Assembly: GCF_000775575.1 (NCBI RefSeq)
Contig: NZ_JRGN01000309.1
Location: 1-33,114, forward strand
DNA: 33,114 bases
Direction: 5' to 3'
DNA from: Planococcus sp. CAU13
Lineage (GTDB): Bacteria; Bacillota; Bacilli; Bacillales_A; Planococcaceae
Below, piece by piece: positions 1 to 10,217 of this stretch (its first letter is position 1; every line of letters begins with the position of its first letter). The notes beneath the pieces are model-generated. The model was not told the origin of the DNA. It made no database searches and saw only the letters and a program-made list of their open reading frames with translations. Position numbers and translations under genes: made by a program.

Positions 1-47
1 TGGGCCCATAAACCTTGGGCCATCTCTTCGTTGTCGCTTTTCTTATT

Positions 48-890
48 TTATTCCTCGATATCCACTTCTACAGAAACATCCGCTCCGCCGAAGAACTCTT
101 TGGAAATCTCAGTGATGGTGCCGTCTTCCAGCATTTCATTGATGACACGGTCAACGTTTTCAGCCAGTTCGGTATTGTCTTTATTCATGACCAATCCGAC
201 TTCAGACGGTAAATACTTGATGTCCGGATGGATGGTGATGTTCAGATCAGGGAAAGCGGCTACGCCGAATGTGGACAGGTAATAATCGTTCAAAATGACA
301 TCCGTGCGGCCGATGGATACGTCACGCAGGTAGACTTCGTTTGTTGCATTATCGTATGTCACTTCTTCAGCTCCGTATTCACGGGCAATTTCCATGTAGA
401 TGGAAGTAGCGGCGCCAGCAGCTTTTTTGCCTTCAAGGTCTTCTAGTGAAGAGATGCCTGATAAATCGTCTTTACGGACAACTGCTGTGCCGTAGGAATA
501 TTTGATCGGCGTGGAGAAGATGAATTCTTCTTCGCGGTCTTCGGAAATTTCAATGTCGTTTGCGGCTATATCAACCTGGCCAGTCCGGACGCTTGTCAGC
601 ATTTCGTCAAAGCCCATTTCCGTGAATTCGATTTCGAGGTCGAGGCGTTCCGCCACTTCGCGGGCCACTTCCACTTCAAAACCGGTCAGCTCATTGGTTT
701 CCGGATCATGGAAAGAAGTCGCAAGCAATGTGCCGGATGTAGCAACCGTCAATTTGCCTTCTTCCTGTATTTCATCCCAGGCAGTCGCTTTTTCTGCAGT
801 TTCGTCAGAATTTCCGCCGCACGCTGCAAGAACCAGCACGGACGATGCAATTAATGAAGCAAGCGGGAAAAATTTTTTGTTTTTCAACAT
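48..890 (-). CDS. Amino-acid ABC transporter substrate-binding lipoprotein
   Basis: This 280-residue protein belongs to the bacterial extracellular solute-binding family 3, which captures polar amino acids (or cystine) outside the membrane and delivers them to an ABC permease. The N-terminus has a lipoprotein signal: basic residues, a hydrophobic stretch, and a lipobox LVLAAC whose Cys24 would be lipidated. The mature part shows the family pattern, with LTGFEVEVAREVAERL near residue 70, a segment around 100-130 ending in EEFIFSTPI, and ISSLEDLEGKKAA near 145-158 at the lobe hinge. An AGGGGG-like ribosome site lies upstream of the ATG at 890. Its permease and ATPase partners are not seen; they may lie beyond the window's left edge. 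Substrate is not determinable from sequence alone, so no symbol is given. Confidence 0.9.
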   Translation of the reverse strand: MLKNKKFFPLASLIASSVLVLAACGGNSDETAEKATAWDEIQEEGKLTVATSGTLLATSFHDPETNELTGFEVEVAREVAERLDLEIEFTEMGFDEMLTSVRTGQVDIAANDIEISEDREEEFIFSTPIKYSYGTAVVRKDDLSGISSLEDLEGKKAAGAATSIYMEIAREYGAEEVTYDNATNEVYLRDVSIGRTDVILNDYYLSTFGVAAFPDLNITIHPDIKYLPSEVGLVMNKDNTELAENVDRVINEMLEDGTITEISKEFFGGADVSVEVDIEE

Positions 891-926
891 GGTGAAGAAA
901 CCCCCTATTATTTATAATCCTATAAA

Positions 927-955
927 AACATAGCATTAAGAATCGGGAAGAGCAA
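927..955 (-). promoter_or_regulatory. Candidate sigma-A promoter for the binding-protein gene
   Basis: On the minus strand, TTGCTC (955-950) is followed after 17 bases by TATGTT (932-927), about 37 bases before the start codon. The surrounding 891-1069 gap is AT-rich. Several other AT-rich hexamers occur nearby, so the exact choice is uncertain. Confidence 0.3.
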
Positions 956-1022
956 TATAAGAGACCTCTTTTCAAAAACGCAGAACATTTCAGCAATTGA
1001 AAAATCGCTAATTATATTATGT

Positions 1023-1062
1023 AAAAATAAAACAGCCGCCTTTTTACGTTCAGGACGGCTGT
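1023..1062 (-). terminator. Rho-independent terminator of rqcH
   Basis: Read on the minus strand, ACAGCCG-T-CC (1062-1053) pairs with GGCGGCTGT (1040-1032), leaving one bulged T. A T-rich tract follows (A-run at 1023-1031 on +). It sits 8 bases after the rqcH stop codon. Confidence 0.85.
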
Positions 1063-1069
1063 TCTTCAC

Positions 1070-2734
1070 TTATTTTTTTAATTTGATGACGAGTTCTTCG
1101 TCAGGTGTCACAAAAACGGTTTTCTGCTCAAAATAGATGACAAATCCGGGTTTGGCGCCGTTCGGCTTTTTCACCTGGCGTACTTCCGTATAGTCCACCG
1201 GCACAGAAGAGGACTCACGTGCTTTGCTGAAATAAGCGGCAATGGTCGCGGCTTCCATAATCGTCGTTTCGTCCGGCTCAGGGTGATGGATGACGACATG
1301 GGATCCGGGAATATCTTTCGTGTGGAGCCAGGTGTCGGATTTCGCGGCCACTTTGAAGGTCACGTAATCGTTCTGTTTATTGTTTTTACCGACAGATATC
1401 GGAACCCCGGTGCTGGAAATGTACGCTTCCACAGAAGGCTTCACCGGTTTTTTCTTTTTCTTCGATTTTTGTGCTTTCATATAACCCTGTTCGGCCAGTT
1501 CTTCACGAATTTCTTCAATATCGGAAATGCCTGCCTGCTGGACCTGTGACATCAGCGTTTCGAAATAAGCGATGTCTTCTTCGGTTTTATCGATCTGCTC
1601 CTGGGTTTTTACTACAGCGATTTTGGCTTTCTGGTAACGCGAATAAAACCGCTGGGAGTTTTCAATCGGGGTTTTGCGCGGATCGAGCGGAATCAGCACT
1701 TTTTCTTCATTATAATAATTGTCCACTTCGATTTCCTTCATGCCTTTTTGGATGCGGTGGAGATTTGCCATGATCAGCTCGCCGTTCAATTGCAGCACTT
1801 CGCGTTTTTCCGCCTGGTCCTGTTCTTTTTTCAATTTCTTTAACTTCAGTTTCAGTTTCGAAATCTCATTCTGCAGCCAGCGTTCGAGATCACCGGCCTG
1901 CTGCTTGACGCGGTCGCGCTCGGCTTTCGCATAGTACATGCGGTCGAGCAGGTCGCTCAGATTCGGGAAATCGAGTGCAGGGGCATCGATATGCGTGAGC
2001 GGCGTTGCAGAGAAAAAGCTTTTGCCGTCGTGCTCAAGATAATAGCCGGCAGGTGAAGCAGTGCTGAAATCCTCCAGAAATTTCTCGGCCTCCGGATTCT
2101 TATCGGAAGCGTTCGACAGCCGGTAATGCAATTCGCGGGCTGTCAGCGGTGAGAAACCTGCAAACGACTGGACCATTTCCTTGTCATCAAGAGCCGTGAG
2201 CTCTTCAATCGATGAGAAAGGATCTTTCTTGTCCTGGGACGGCGGGAAAATATACGGCTGTCCCGGCAGAATCGTGCGGAACGAGTTGACGCTCGGCGGC
2301 AGATGTTTCAGGCTGTCAAGAATCATCATCCGTTCTGCGTCGACCAGGATGACGTTCGAATGCCGGCCCATCATTTCAACATGAAGCTCACGCTCGATAT
2401 CATCGCCGATTTCATTTTTCGCCTTGATTTTCAAAATTATGAGCCGGTCCATGCCGTGCTGGGAAATTTCTGTGATGACGCCGCCTTCGATATGCTTGCG
2501 CAGCAGCATACAGAACATCGGCGGCTCGGAAGGATTGATGTTCGCTTCTTTTGTCAGGTGAATCCTCGAGTAGGAAGGGTGGATTGAAATCAATAATTTA
2601 TGGTTGGATCCCTGTGCTCGAATATGTAAAAGCAGTTCCAGCGGATTGGGCTGATGAACTTTTGAAATTCTGCCGGTGACCAGCTGCTGCAGTTCCGTGG
2701 TCATCGCTTTTGTAAATAATCCATCAAATGCCAT
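1070..2734 (-). CDS. rqcH: Rqc2/NFACT-family ribosome quality control factor RqcH
   Basis: RqcH binds stalled 50S subunits that still carry peptidyl-tRNA, recruits tRNA-Ala and adds C-terminal alanine tails that mark the nascent chain for degradation. Older annotations call it fibronectin-binding protein FbpA (YloA). At 554 residues the length fits the family. Visible parts are an NFACT-N domain (about 1-230, beginning MAFDGLFTKAM), with the functional DR pair at Asp96-Arg97 in GMDRLI; a helical and coiled-coil middle (about 270-420, very Lys/Glu-rich); and an NFACT-R domain near 435-550 with TWLHTKDIPGSHVVI. A GAAAGAGGG ribosome site lies 7 bases before the ATG. It is divergent from gmk. In B. 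subtilis several genes normally separate these two. Confidence 0.95.
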   Translation of the reverse strand: MAFDGLFTKAMTTELQQLVTGRISKVHQPNPLELLLHIRAQGSNHKLLISIHPSYSRIHLTKEANINPSEPPMFCMLLRKHIEGGVITEISQHGMDRLIILKIKAKNEIGDDIERELHVEMMGRHSNVILVDAERMMILDSLKHLPPSVNSFRTILPGQPYIFPPSQDKKDPFSSIEELTALDDKEMVQSFAGFSPLTARELHYRLSNASDKNPEAEKFLEDFSTASPAGYYLEHDGKSFFSATPLTHIDAPALDFPNLSDLLDRMYYAKAERDRVKQQAGDLERWLQNEISKLKLKLKKLKKEQDQAEKREVLQLNGELIMANLHRIQKGMKEIEVDNYYNEEKVLIPLDPRKTPIENSQRFYSRYQKAKIAVVKTQEQIDKTEEDIAYFETLMSQVQQAGISDIEEIREELAEQGYMKAQKSKKKKKPVKPSVEAYISSTGVPISVGKNNKQNDYVTFKVAAKSDTWLHTKDIPGSHVVIHHPEPDETTIMEAATIAAYFSKARESSSVPVDYTEVRQVKKPNGAKPGFVIYFEQKTVFVTPDEELVIKLKK

Positions 2735-2785
2735 GAAAATCCCTCTTTCAAATCGTTTTGTTCCATCTTATCATTTCCAGCGTGT

Positions 2786-3486
<701 letters not shown>

Positions 3487-3487
<1 letters not shown>

Positions 3488-3711
3488 TGTTATATCCATC
3501 CGTTGACAAATTGAAAAGCCAGATTGATTCAAAATACTCGTTGGTGGCTTTGGCTTCCAAACGGGCACGCCAATTGCACGAACATGGCGATGACAAATTG
3601 GCGAGTTACGTTTCCGCCAAACCGGTCGGCAAAGCGCTTGAGGAAATTGCAGAAGGCGCTTTGACACAGGTGCATCAGGACGAATCTGCAATCTACGATG
3701 ACGAAATCTAA
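3487..3711 (+). CDS. rpoZ: DNA-directed RNA polymerase subunit omega
   Basis: Omega stabilises the beta-prime subunit and helps RNA polymerase assemble. The 74-residue product starts MLYPSVDKL and contains the conserved KYSLVALASKRARQL helix, followed by the KPVGKALEEIAEG stretch typical of omega. The ATG at 3487 overlaps the gmk stop (TGATG) and has AAAGGAGA upstream at 3472-3479; an in-frame TTG one codon earlier is less likely. The gmk-rpoZ pairing is conserved in Bacillales. A hairpin terminator follows 19 bases after its stop. Confidence 0.95.
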
Positions 3712-3730
3712 CCATTATGACAATTGACGA

Positions 3731-3768
3731 CTCCCAGAGCAACTTTGTTCTTTGGGAGTTTGTTGTTT
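3731..3768 (+). terminator. Hairpin terminator or attenuator between rpoZ and coaBC
   Basis: CTCCCAGAG (3731-3739) pairs fully with CTTTGGGAG (3750-3758), with one G-T pair and a 10-base loop. TTTGTTGTTT follows. The T-rich end lies only 2 bases before the AAAGGGTG ribosome site of coaBC, so it could act as a regulatory attenuator rather than a simple operon end. Confidence 0.75.
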
Positions 3769-3784
3769 AGAAAGGGTGTTTGCA

Positions 3785-4990
3785 TTGTTGGCAAAACGCA
3801 AAATTCTATTGTGTGTGAGCGGTGGAATCGCCGTTTATAAAGCGGTTGCACTTGTCAGTAAACTGTCTCAGGCAGGAGCAGAAGTCAAAGTCATCATGAC
3901 CGAATCCGCACGTCAGTTTGTACAGCCGCTGACTTTCCAGGTCATGTCCAGAAATGATGTCTATTATGATACGTTTGACGAAAAGGATTCATCGGTAATT
4001 GCTCATATCGATCTTGCAGACTGGGCAGATCTGATCATCGTTGCACCAGCCACCGCAAATGTCATCGGGAAACTCGCGAACGGCATCGGTGATGACATGG
4101 TGACCACGACATTGCTTGCGGCAACCGCACCGATTTGGATTGCGCCGGCTATGAACGTACATATGTACGACCACCCGGCAGTCAAACGCAATATTGCGCA
4201 GCTGCACGAAGACGGCATTCGGTTTATCGAACCGAGCGAAGGCTTTTTGGCATGCGGCTATGTCGGCAAAGGAAGGCTTGAAGAACCGGAAAAAATCACC
4301 GAATTGGTCAATGGATTTTTTATGCGTGAACCGCTTCTGCAAGGCAAAAAAGTAGTGGTGACTGCTGGACCGACGCGTGAACGAATCGATCCTGTCCGTT
4401 TTTTGACAAATTTTTCAAGCGGCAAGATGGGCTATGCCATGGCGCAGGCTGCCGCTGAACTCGGCGCTGAAACCATCCTGATCAGCGGTCCGGTTTCACT
4501 TCCGGCACCGTATGGCGTCAAGCGGATTTTTGTGGAAAGTGCAGAAGACATGCTGCACGCCGTAAAAGCGGAATTTGCAAGTTCCGATATCGTCATCAAA
4601 ACCGCGGCAGTCGCCGATTACCGGCCAAAAACGCTGTATGGGCAGAAAATGAAAAAACAGGAAGGCGATTCGTCCATCGCTCTCGAGCGCACGACGGATA
4701 TCCTCAATTATTTGGGAACTGAAAAAGATGGTCAGATTCTGATCGGCTTTGCGGCTGAAACCAACGACGTCGCCCACTACGCCAAAAGCAAACTGGAACG
4801 CAAAAATGCCGATTATATCATTGCCAATGATGTGACTGAATCGCAGTCAGGATTCGAATCGGACACCAACCGGGTGACGGTGTACGGCAAAGCGGATTTT
4901 GAGAAATCGTTCGAGCTTCTTCCGAAACAGGAGCTGGCACGGGAGCTGCTGAAGCTGATCGCTGAAAGGGAAATGCTTAATGTACGCTGA
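3785..4990 (+). CDS. coaBC: Bifunctional phosphopantothenoylcysteine decarboxylase / phosphopantothenate-cysteine ligase
   Basis: CoaBC makes two consecutive steps of coenzyme A synthesis: it joins cysteine to 4'-phosphopantothenate (CoaB), then decarboxylates the product with FMN (CoaC). The N-terminal CoaC part has CVSGGIAVYKA, the catalytic His near residue 74 (AHIDLADW), the PAMN motif near 120 and the active Cys near 157 in LACGYVGKGR. The C-terminal CoaB part begins near 190 with VTAGPTRERIDPVR and FSSGKMGYAMA, then AAVADYRP. The frame opens at TTG 3752, but that lies inside the upstream hairpin. The TTG at 3785 (or 3788) has AAAGGGTG 6-9 bases upstream and gives about 401 residues, the usual length. 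The 3' end overlaps priA by 11 bases. Confidence 0.95.
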   Translation: MLAKRKILLCVSGGIAVYKAVALVSKLSQAGAEVKVIMTESARQFVQPLTFQVMSRNDVYYDTFDEKDSSVIAHIDLADWADLIIVAPATANVIGKLANGIGDDMVTTTLLAATAPIWIAPAMNVHMYDHPAVKRNIAQLHEDGIRFIEPSEGFLACGYVGKGRLEEPEKITELVNGFFMREPLLQGKKVVVTAGPTRERIDPVRFLTNFSSGKMGYAMAQAAAELGAETILISGPVSLPAPYGVKRIFVESAEDMLHAVKAEFASSDIVIKTAAVADYRPKTLYGQKMKKQEGDSSIALERTTDILNYLGTEKDGQILIGFAAETNDVAHYAKSKLERKNADYIIANDVTESQSGFESDTNRVTVYGKADFEKSFELLPKQELARELLKLIAEREMLNVR

Positions 4991-7376
4991 AATTATTGTT
5001 GATGTTGCTGCCCATCCGATTGACCGGCCATTTGACTATGCTGTTCCGAAAAAACTGGAAGCATTGGCAGAACCGGGGATGCGGGTGAAAGTGCCTTTTG
5101 GGAACAGAAAAGTACTCGGGTTCATCACCAATATCAAAGAAACGACGGATCTGGATCCAAGCCGTGTCAAACCGATCCACGAATTAATGGATGTCGTTCC
5201 GGTGCTTAATGCGGAACTGCTGAAAATGGCAGCGTGGATGAAAGAACAGACGGTCTGTTTTGAAATTGACGCGCTGAAAGTTATGGTCCCGGCTGCACTG
5301 CGGGCAAAATACGAAAAACGTTTTGTGCTGAACGGCGGACTGGAAGGAATCGATTCGAGGTTGCATCCCTATTTCGGTGATAAACAGTTTATTCGCACGC
5401 AGGACGCAGAAGACGTATATGGCCTGATCAAAAAAGAATTGGATAAAGGCACCATTATTGCCGATACAAATATTCAGCAGCAGACTGCCGTGAAACGAGT
5501 GCGCATGGTCCACATCGCGGAATCACTGGATGAGCTCGATAACATCGAAGTCCGGGCGAACGCCAAACAGCAGCTCAAGCTGATGGATTTTATGAAAATG
5601 AACCCCGGACTTGCCATTGAATCTTCCGAATTGCAAAAAGCTGCCGGCGTTACATTGCCTGCAATTTACAGCCTGGTCGAAAAGGGCGCGGCTCAATTTT
5701 CGCAAGTTGAAACGTACCGCGACCCGAAAATGCTGACAGAAGTCGTGAAAAAAGAGAACCTTGTGCTTACTGAAGCGCAGCAGCAGGCGTTTGAAGCGAT
5801 TGATAAGTCATTGAATTCACCAACGACGTTCCTGCTTCACGGCATTACGGGAAGCGGCAAGACCGAAATTTACCTGCAGACAATTGAACAGGTGATGAAT
5901 GAAGGAAAAGAAGCGATCATGCTGGTTCCTGAAATTTCATTGACTCCTCAGATGACGCTGCGTTTTAAAGAACGCTTCGGTGACATGGTGGCCGTTCTTC
6001 ACAGTGGGCTGTCGGCAGGGGAGAAATACGATGAATGGCGGAAAATCCAGCGCGGAGAAGTAAAAGTGGCAGTTGGTGCAAGGTCGGCGATATTCGCTCC
6101 TTTCGAAAAACTTGGCCTGATCATTCTGGATGAAGAACATGAATCCAGTTATAAGCAGGACGACTCACCCCGCTATCATGCGCGCGACATCGCCATTTGG
6201 CGAGGTGAATACCATAGTTGCCCGGTCATTTTGGGCAGCGCCACACCTTCACTTGAATCGTATGCGCGGGCTCAAAAAGGGGTTTACGAATTGCTCGTGC
6301 TGGAAAAACGCGCGCAAAACCAGCCTTTGCCTTCGGTCCACATCGTCGATATGCGCGAAGAGCTGAGAAACGGCAACCGCTCGATGTTCTCCATGCAAAT
6401 GGCAGAAGCCATCCGGGACCGGCTGGAGAAGAAGGAACAAACGGTTTTATTCCTGAACAAACGGGGCTATTCCTCCTTTGTGCTTTGCCGGGACTGCGGT
6501 ACGGTCATGCAATGTCCGAACTGCGATATATCGCTGACCTATCACCGGTCGAGCGAAACGATGAAATGCCATTATTGCGGATATGATGAACGTGTGCCTC
6601 ACACCTGTCCGGAATGTGAAAGTGAGCATATCCGATTTTTTGGAACCGGTACACAAAAAGTGGAAGAAGAATTGGCGAAACTGGTTCCGGAAGCGCGCGT
6701 TTTGCGCATGGATGTCGATACGACACGAAACAAAGGAGCCCATGAAAAGATCCTGAACGCTTTTGGTGAAGGAAAAGCCGATATTCTCCTCGGTACACAA
6801 ATGATTGCAAAAGGTCTCGATTTTCCGAATATCACCCTGGTTGGCGTGCTGTCAGCAGATACCACGCTCCATCTGCCGGATTTCAGGGCTGCCGAGAAAA
6901 CCTATCAATTGCTGACACAGGTCAGCGGCCGGGCGGGTCGTGATGTGCTGCCGGGAACCGTTTTTGTCCAGTCGTATACACCGGAGCATTATGCGATCAC
7001 TTTGGCGAAAGACCAATTATATGAACCTTTTTACGATCAGGAAATGGCGATGAGGCGGGCAAGCGGCTATCCTCCTTATTACTACGTGGTGAATATCCAG
7101 TTTACGCATGAAGATCTGATGACAGTGTCGGAATATGCTGAACAGACCGTCGAATATCTGCGTGTTCAGCTGTCGCCGCAGACGATCATTATCGGCCCTT
7201 CGGCGTCTTTGATAGCCCGCGTCAACAATAGATATCGCTATCAATGTTTGATAAAATACAAAAAAGAACCGAAACTGACCGAAGTGATGCAGCAATTGAT
7301 TAAGATTTATCGTTCCGAATGGTTGAAAAAAGGAGCGACATTAGCAATCGATATGAATCCGACTTCGGTCATGTAA
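4980..7376 (+). CDS. priA: Primosomal protein N', replication restart helicase
   Basis: PriA recognises abandoned replication forks and recombination intermediates, unwinds the lagging arm and reloads the replicative helicase. The 798-residue length agrees with the family. The N-terminal DNA-binding region (start YAEIIVDVAAHPIDRPFDYAVP) is followed by superfamily 2 helicase lobes, with Walker A GITGSGKTE at about residue 288, Walker B DEEH near 384 and GSATPSLE near 420. A zinc-binding insert near 503-548 holds eight cysteines in CRDCG, CPNCD, CHYCG and CPECE pairs. The C-terminal lobe carries GTQMIAKGLDFPN and QVSGRAGR. The ATG lies inside the end of coaBC with AAAGGGA upstream, suggesting translational coupling. 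Confidence 0.97.
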   Translation: MYAEIIVDVAAHPIDRPFDYAVPKKLEALAEPGMRVKVPFGNRKVLGFITNIKETTDLDPSRVKPIHELMDVVPVLNAELLKMAAWMKEQTVCFEIDALKVMVPAALRAKYEKRFVLNGGLEGIDSRLHPYFGDKQFIRTQDAEDVYGLIKKELDKGTIIADTNIQQQTAVKRVRMVHIAESLDELDNIEVRANAKQQLKLMDFMKMNPGLAIESSELQKAAGVTLPAIYSLVEKGAAQFSQVETYRDPKMLTEVVKKENLVLTEAQQQAFEAIDKSLNSPTTFLLHGITGSGKTEIYLQTIEQVMNEGKEAIMLVPEISLTPQMTLRFKERFGDMVAVLHSGLSAGEKYDEWRKIQRGEVKVAVGARSAIFAPFEKLGLIILDEEHESSYKQDDSPRYHARDIAIWRGEYHSCPVILGSATPSLESYARAQKGVYELLVLEKRAQNQPLPSVHIVDMREELRNGNRSMFSMQMAEAIRDRLEKKEQTVLFLNKRGYSSFVLCRDCGTVMQCPNCDISLTYHRSSETMKCHYCGYDERVPHTCPECESEHIRFFGTGTQKVEEELAKLVPEARVLRMDVDTTRNKGAHEKILNAFGEGKADILLGTQMIAKGLDFPNITLVGVLSADTTLHLPDFRAAEKTYQLLTQVSGRAGRDVLPGTVFVQSYTPEHYAITLAKDQLYEPFYDQEMAMRRASGYPPYYYVVNIQFTHEDLMTVSEYAEQTVEYLRVQLSPQTIIIGPSASLIARVNNRYRYQCLIKYKKEPKLTEVMQQLIKIYRSEWLKKGATLAIDMNPTSVM

Positions 7377-7395
7377 AAGAAAAGAGGAATTCCAA

Positions 7396-7908
7396 ATGGC
7401 GATACGCCCGATAGTAAAACACCCAAGCGATGTACTGGAAAAAGTTTGTGAGCCGGTTACGACTTTCGATAAGAATCTGGCCGTTCTGCTGGATGATATG
7501 TATGAAACCATGCTTGAAGCGGATGGGGTGGGAATTGCAGCTCCTCAGGTCGGAACTGCAGTTCGCGCCGCCATCGTCGATTTCCGCGAAGGACAGGACC
7601 GCATTGAAATGATCAATCCTGAACTTGTGTTATATGAAGGCTCCGATACGGATATTGAAGGCTGCCTGAGTTTCCCAGGGATTTTCGGGGAAGTGGAACG
7701 CTACGACCATATCAAGATCAAAGCGCAGGAACGTGATGGTTCCTGGTATGAACTGGAAGCTGAAGGATATGAAGCCCGCGCGATTTTGCATGAAATGGAT
7801 CATTTGGATGGCGTTTTATTCACCAGCAAAATTTCAAAATATGTCACTCAGGAAGAGTTGGATGAGATGATCCGCCAACAGGAGGAAGAAGAGGAGGGAA
7901 CCATTTGA
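7396..7908 (+). CDS. def: Peptide deformylase
   Basis: Peptide deformylase removes the formyl group from the N-terminal methionine of new proteins. The 170-residue product has all three metal-site motifs: GVGIAAPQ (44-51), EGCLS with Cys90, and HEMDH with His132, Glu133 and His136, which bind the metal and activate water. A ribosome site AGAGGAA lies before the ATG. The last codons, a Glu-rich tail, overlap the TTG start of fmt by 4 bases; pairing def with fmt couples removal and addition of formyl groups and is common in bacteria. B. subtilis has a second, longer deformylase, which is not seen here. Confidence 0.97.
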   Translation: MAIRPIVKHPSDVLEKVCEPVTTFDKNLAVLLDDMYETMLEADGVGIAAPQVGTAVRAAIVDFREGQDRIEMINPELVLYEGSDTDIEGCLSFPGIFGEVERYDHIKIKAQERDGSWYELEAEGYEARAILHEMDHLDGVLFTSKISKYVTQEELDEMIRQQEEEEEGTI

Positions 7909-8837
7909 CCAGAATCGTATTTATGGGAACCCCTGCTTTTTCCGTTCCGATCCTCCGCATGCTGGTTGAAGAAGGCTATGAAGTCGTCTCTGTTGTGACT
8001 CAGCCCGACCGCCCCGTTGGACGCAAAAAAGTATTGACACCGACGCCGGTCAAAGAGGAGGCATTGCGCCTTGGATTGCCGGTTTTTCAGCCGCAGAAAC
8101 TGAAAAATCCCGAAGAGTTTCAAGCTGTTCTTGATCTGAACCCGGATTTGGTGGTGACCGCGGCGTTCGGACAGATTCTTCCGACAGAAATATTGGAAAC
8201 ACCGAAACTTGGTGCGATTAATGTACACGCTTCATTATTGCCCGCTTACCGCGGTGGTGCGCCGATTCATCAGGCGATCATTGACGGACAAAAAGAAACA
8301 GGTGTCACCATCATGTACATGGTGGACCGGCTGGATGCGGGCGATATCATTTCGCAGAGTGCTGTGCCCATCGAAAAGCACGATCACACCGGCAGCATGT
8401 TCGAGAAACTCAGCGCAGCCGGAACGCAATTGCTGAGAGATACTTTGCCTTCTATTATAGAAGGCACGAATCAGCGCATTCAACAGGACGAATCACTCGT
8501 CACGTTTGCGCGCAATATATCACGTGAGCAGGAGCGCATCGACTGGAACAAGTCCGCTGAAGAGCTGTACAACCAGGTGCGCGGCCTCCATCCCTGGCCG
8601 GTGGCTTATACCAGTTTCAAAGGGGACAATATGAAAATCTGGTGGTCCGAACCAGCTGAAGGATCTGAGACGGGACGCCCCGGCGAAGTTGTCAGGCTGT
8701 CTGAGGACGCCATCCATGTGCAGACGGGCAAAGGAATTCTGGCAATAACCGAATTGCAGCCAGCCGGCAAAAAACGGATGACGGCGAAAGAATATTTAAC
8801 AGGACCCAAAATCCAGGCAGGAGATTTATTTGAATGA
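7905..8837 (+). CDS. fmt: Methionyl-tRNA formyltransferase
   Basis: Fmt formylates methionyl-tRNA initiator using 10-formyltetrahydrofolate, preparing it for translation initiation. The 310-residue product starts [16 protein letters not shown]. Its formyltransferase core contains the [12 protein letters not shown] loop and the catalytic trio Asn106, His108 (NVHASLLP) and Asp147 (DAGDI). The smaller C-terminal tRNA-binding domain starts around residue 205 ([15 protein letters not shown]). The start is a TTG overlapping the def stop (TTGA). A strong GAGGAGGGA ribosome site 6-8 bases upstream supports it, and no in-frame ATG nearby fits. It ends with an ATGA overlap into rsmB. Confidence 0.97.
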   Translation: MTRIVFMGTPAFSVPILRMLVEEGYEVVSVVTQPDRPVGRKKVLTPTPVKEEALRLGLPVFQPQKLKNPEEFQAVLDLNPDLVVTAAFGQILPTEILETPKLGAINVHASLLPAYRGGAPIHQAIIDGQKETGVTIMYMVDRLDAGDIISQSAVPIEKHDHTGSMFEKLSAAGTQLLRDTLPSIIEGTNQRIQQDESLVTFARNISREQERIDWNKSAEELYNQVRGLHPWPVAYTSFKGDNMKIWWSEPAEGSETGRPGEVVRLSEDAIHVQTGKGILAITELQPAGKKRMTAKEYLTGPKIQAGDLFE

Positions 8838-10180
8838 AAAACAAAAAATTGCACGGCAATGTCCGCGACGCTGCATTCTCGATTCTGTGGGCAGTTGAAA
8901 ACCAGCAGGCTTACAGCAATCTTCTATTGAATAAGACCATAGAAAGCTACGGCATATCCGCAAAAAATCGTGGTCTGCTGACGGAAATAACCTACGGCAC
9001 GCTGCAGCACCAAATGACACTCGATTATTATCTCGAGCCGTATTTGAAAGGCAAAATCGAACCATGGGTCAAGACGCTGCTCCGCATGTCGCTGTATCAG
9101 ATCGTTTACCTGGACCGCATACCTTCCCATGCGGTTGTCCACGAAGCGGTGGAAATTGCGAAAAGGCGGGGACACGGAGGAGTGGCTTCATTGGTGAACG
9201 GCGTTCTGCGTTCGGTTCAGCGCTCAGGCGTCCGTTCATTTAATGAGATTGCCGATCCGATCGAAAAAATCTCGATCGAAACCAGCCATCCCGCTTGGAT
9301 GATCAGACGTTGGGCGGAACAATTCGGTCTTGAAAAAACCCGTGAAATGGCGCTGGAAAACAATAAAATTCCATCTCAGACCGTGCGCGTCAACACTGTG
9401 CGGGCAACTGTCGATGAAGTGATCCAAATGCTGGAATCCGAAGGGCTTGAAGCGGTGCCGAGTGAAATCATACCGGAATGCCTCGTGGTGACAAATGGCC
9501 AGCCGGCTCGAACAGTGACATTTGAAAAAGGCTTCATCACTATCCAGGATGAAAGTTCCATGCTGCCTTCATACGCGCTGCAGCTGGAGCCGGGTATGAA
9601 GGTGCTTGATATGTGTGCGGCACCCGGCGGGAAATCAACCCATATCGCGGAAAAGCTGAACAATGAAGGCGAATTGTATTCGATGGACCTTCATCCGCAT
9701 AAAGTGAAGCTGATCAAAGAATCGGCTGAACGCCTTGGCCATTCCGTCATTACGGCTGAAACCGGCGATGGCAAAAAGAGCGTCGACCGCTTCGGCACCG
9801 AACAATTCGATCGTGTGCTGGTCGATGCACCCTGCAGCGGGCTGGGCGTCATCAAACGGAAGCCGGATATCAAATACACGAAAAAAGCAGAGGATTTCAG
9901 CAGACTTCAGGAAATTCAACTCGAATTATTGGACCAAGCGGCGCAATTACTGAAGCCGGAAGGCATCCTGGTGTACAGCACGTGCACTGTGGACAATGAA
10001 GAAAACCGCGGCACGGCTGAAAGGTTTCTGAAAGAGCATCCAAATATGGAGAAGATAAAAGTGAGCCTGCCCGACGCGTTGGGTGTCAAACATGCCGGAT
10101 TTGTACAGGTGTTTCCACAGGATTTCGGAAGCGATGGATTTTTCATTGCCGCTTTTCGTAAAAAACAAACGGTTGAATAA
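8834..10180 (+). CDS. rsmB: 16S rRNA (cytosine-967 C5)-methyltransferase
   Basis: RsmB methylates one cytosine of 16S rRNA with S-adenosylmethionine. The 448-residue product has an N-terminal NusB-like RNA-binding domain (about 1-140) and a C-terminal Rossmann methyltransferase. The latter shows the SAM site [12 protein letters not shown] near 257, [17 protein letters not shown] near 331, and [11 protein letters not shown] with a conserved Cys at about 384. The two cysteines, in PCS and TCT, are the acid/nucleophile pair of m5C RNA enzymes. The ATG overlaps the fmt stop, with GCAGGAG upstream. In B. subtilis rlmN follows this gene, but here only 37 bases separate it from prpC. Confidence 0.95.
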   Translation: MKNKKLHGNVRDAAFSILWAVENQQAYSNLLLNKTIESYGISAKNRGLLTEITYGTLQHQMTLDYYLEPYLKGKIEPWVKTLLRMSLYQIVYLDRIPSHAVVHEAVEIAKRRGHGGVASLVNGVLRSVQRSGVRSFNEIADPIEKISIETSHPAWMIRRWAEQFGLEKTREMALENNKIPSQTVRVNTVRATVDEVIQMLESEGLEAVPSEIIPECLVVTNGQPARTVTFEKGFITIQDESSMLPSYALQLEPGMKVLDMCAAPGGKSTHIAEKLNNEGELYSMDLHPHKVKLIKESAERLGHSVITAETGDGKKSVDRFGTEQFDRVLVDAPCSGLGVIKRKPDIKYTKKAEDFSRLQEIQLELLDQAAQLLKPEGILVYSTCTVDNEENRGTAERFLKEHPNMEKIKVSLPDALGVKHAGFVQVFPQDFGSDGFFIAAFRKKQTVE

Positions 10181-10217
10181 TCAGCAATTCTAATTGACTT
10201 GGGATGAGGTGTAGAGT

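Noticed and set aside
1-24. On the minus strand an ATG at 23-21 opens MAQGLWA and could be the start of a permease gene; the same bases form a 6-pair hairpin (GGCCCA/TGGGCC).
   Set aside because: Only seven codons are visible, the ribosome site is poorly placed, and no T-run follows the hairpin. Neither a gene nor a terminator can be supported.
3661-3699. Perfect -35 hexamer TTGACA inside rpoZ, possibly a promoter for coaBC.
   Set aside because: No acceptable -10 box occurs at 16-18 bases; the closest, TACGAT, is 27 bases away.
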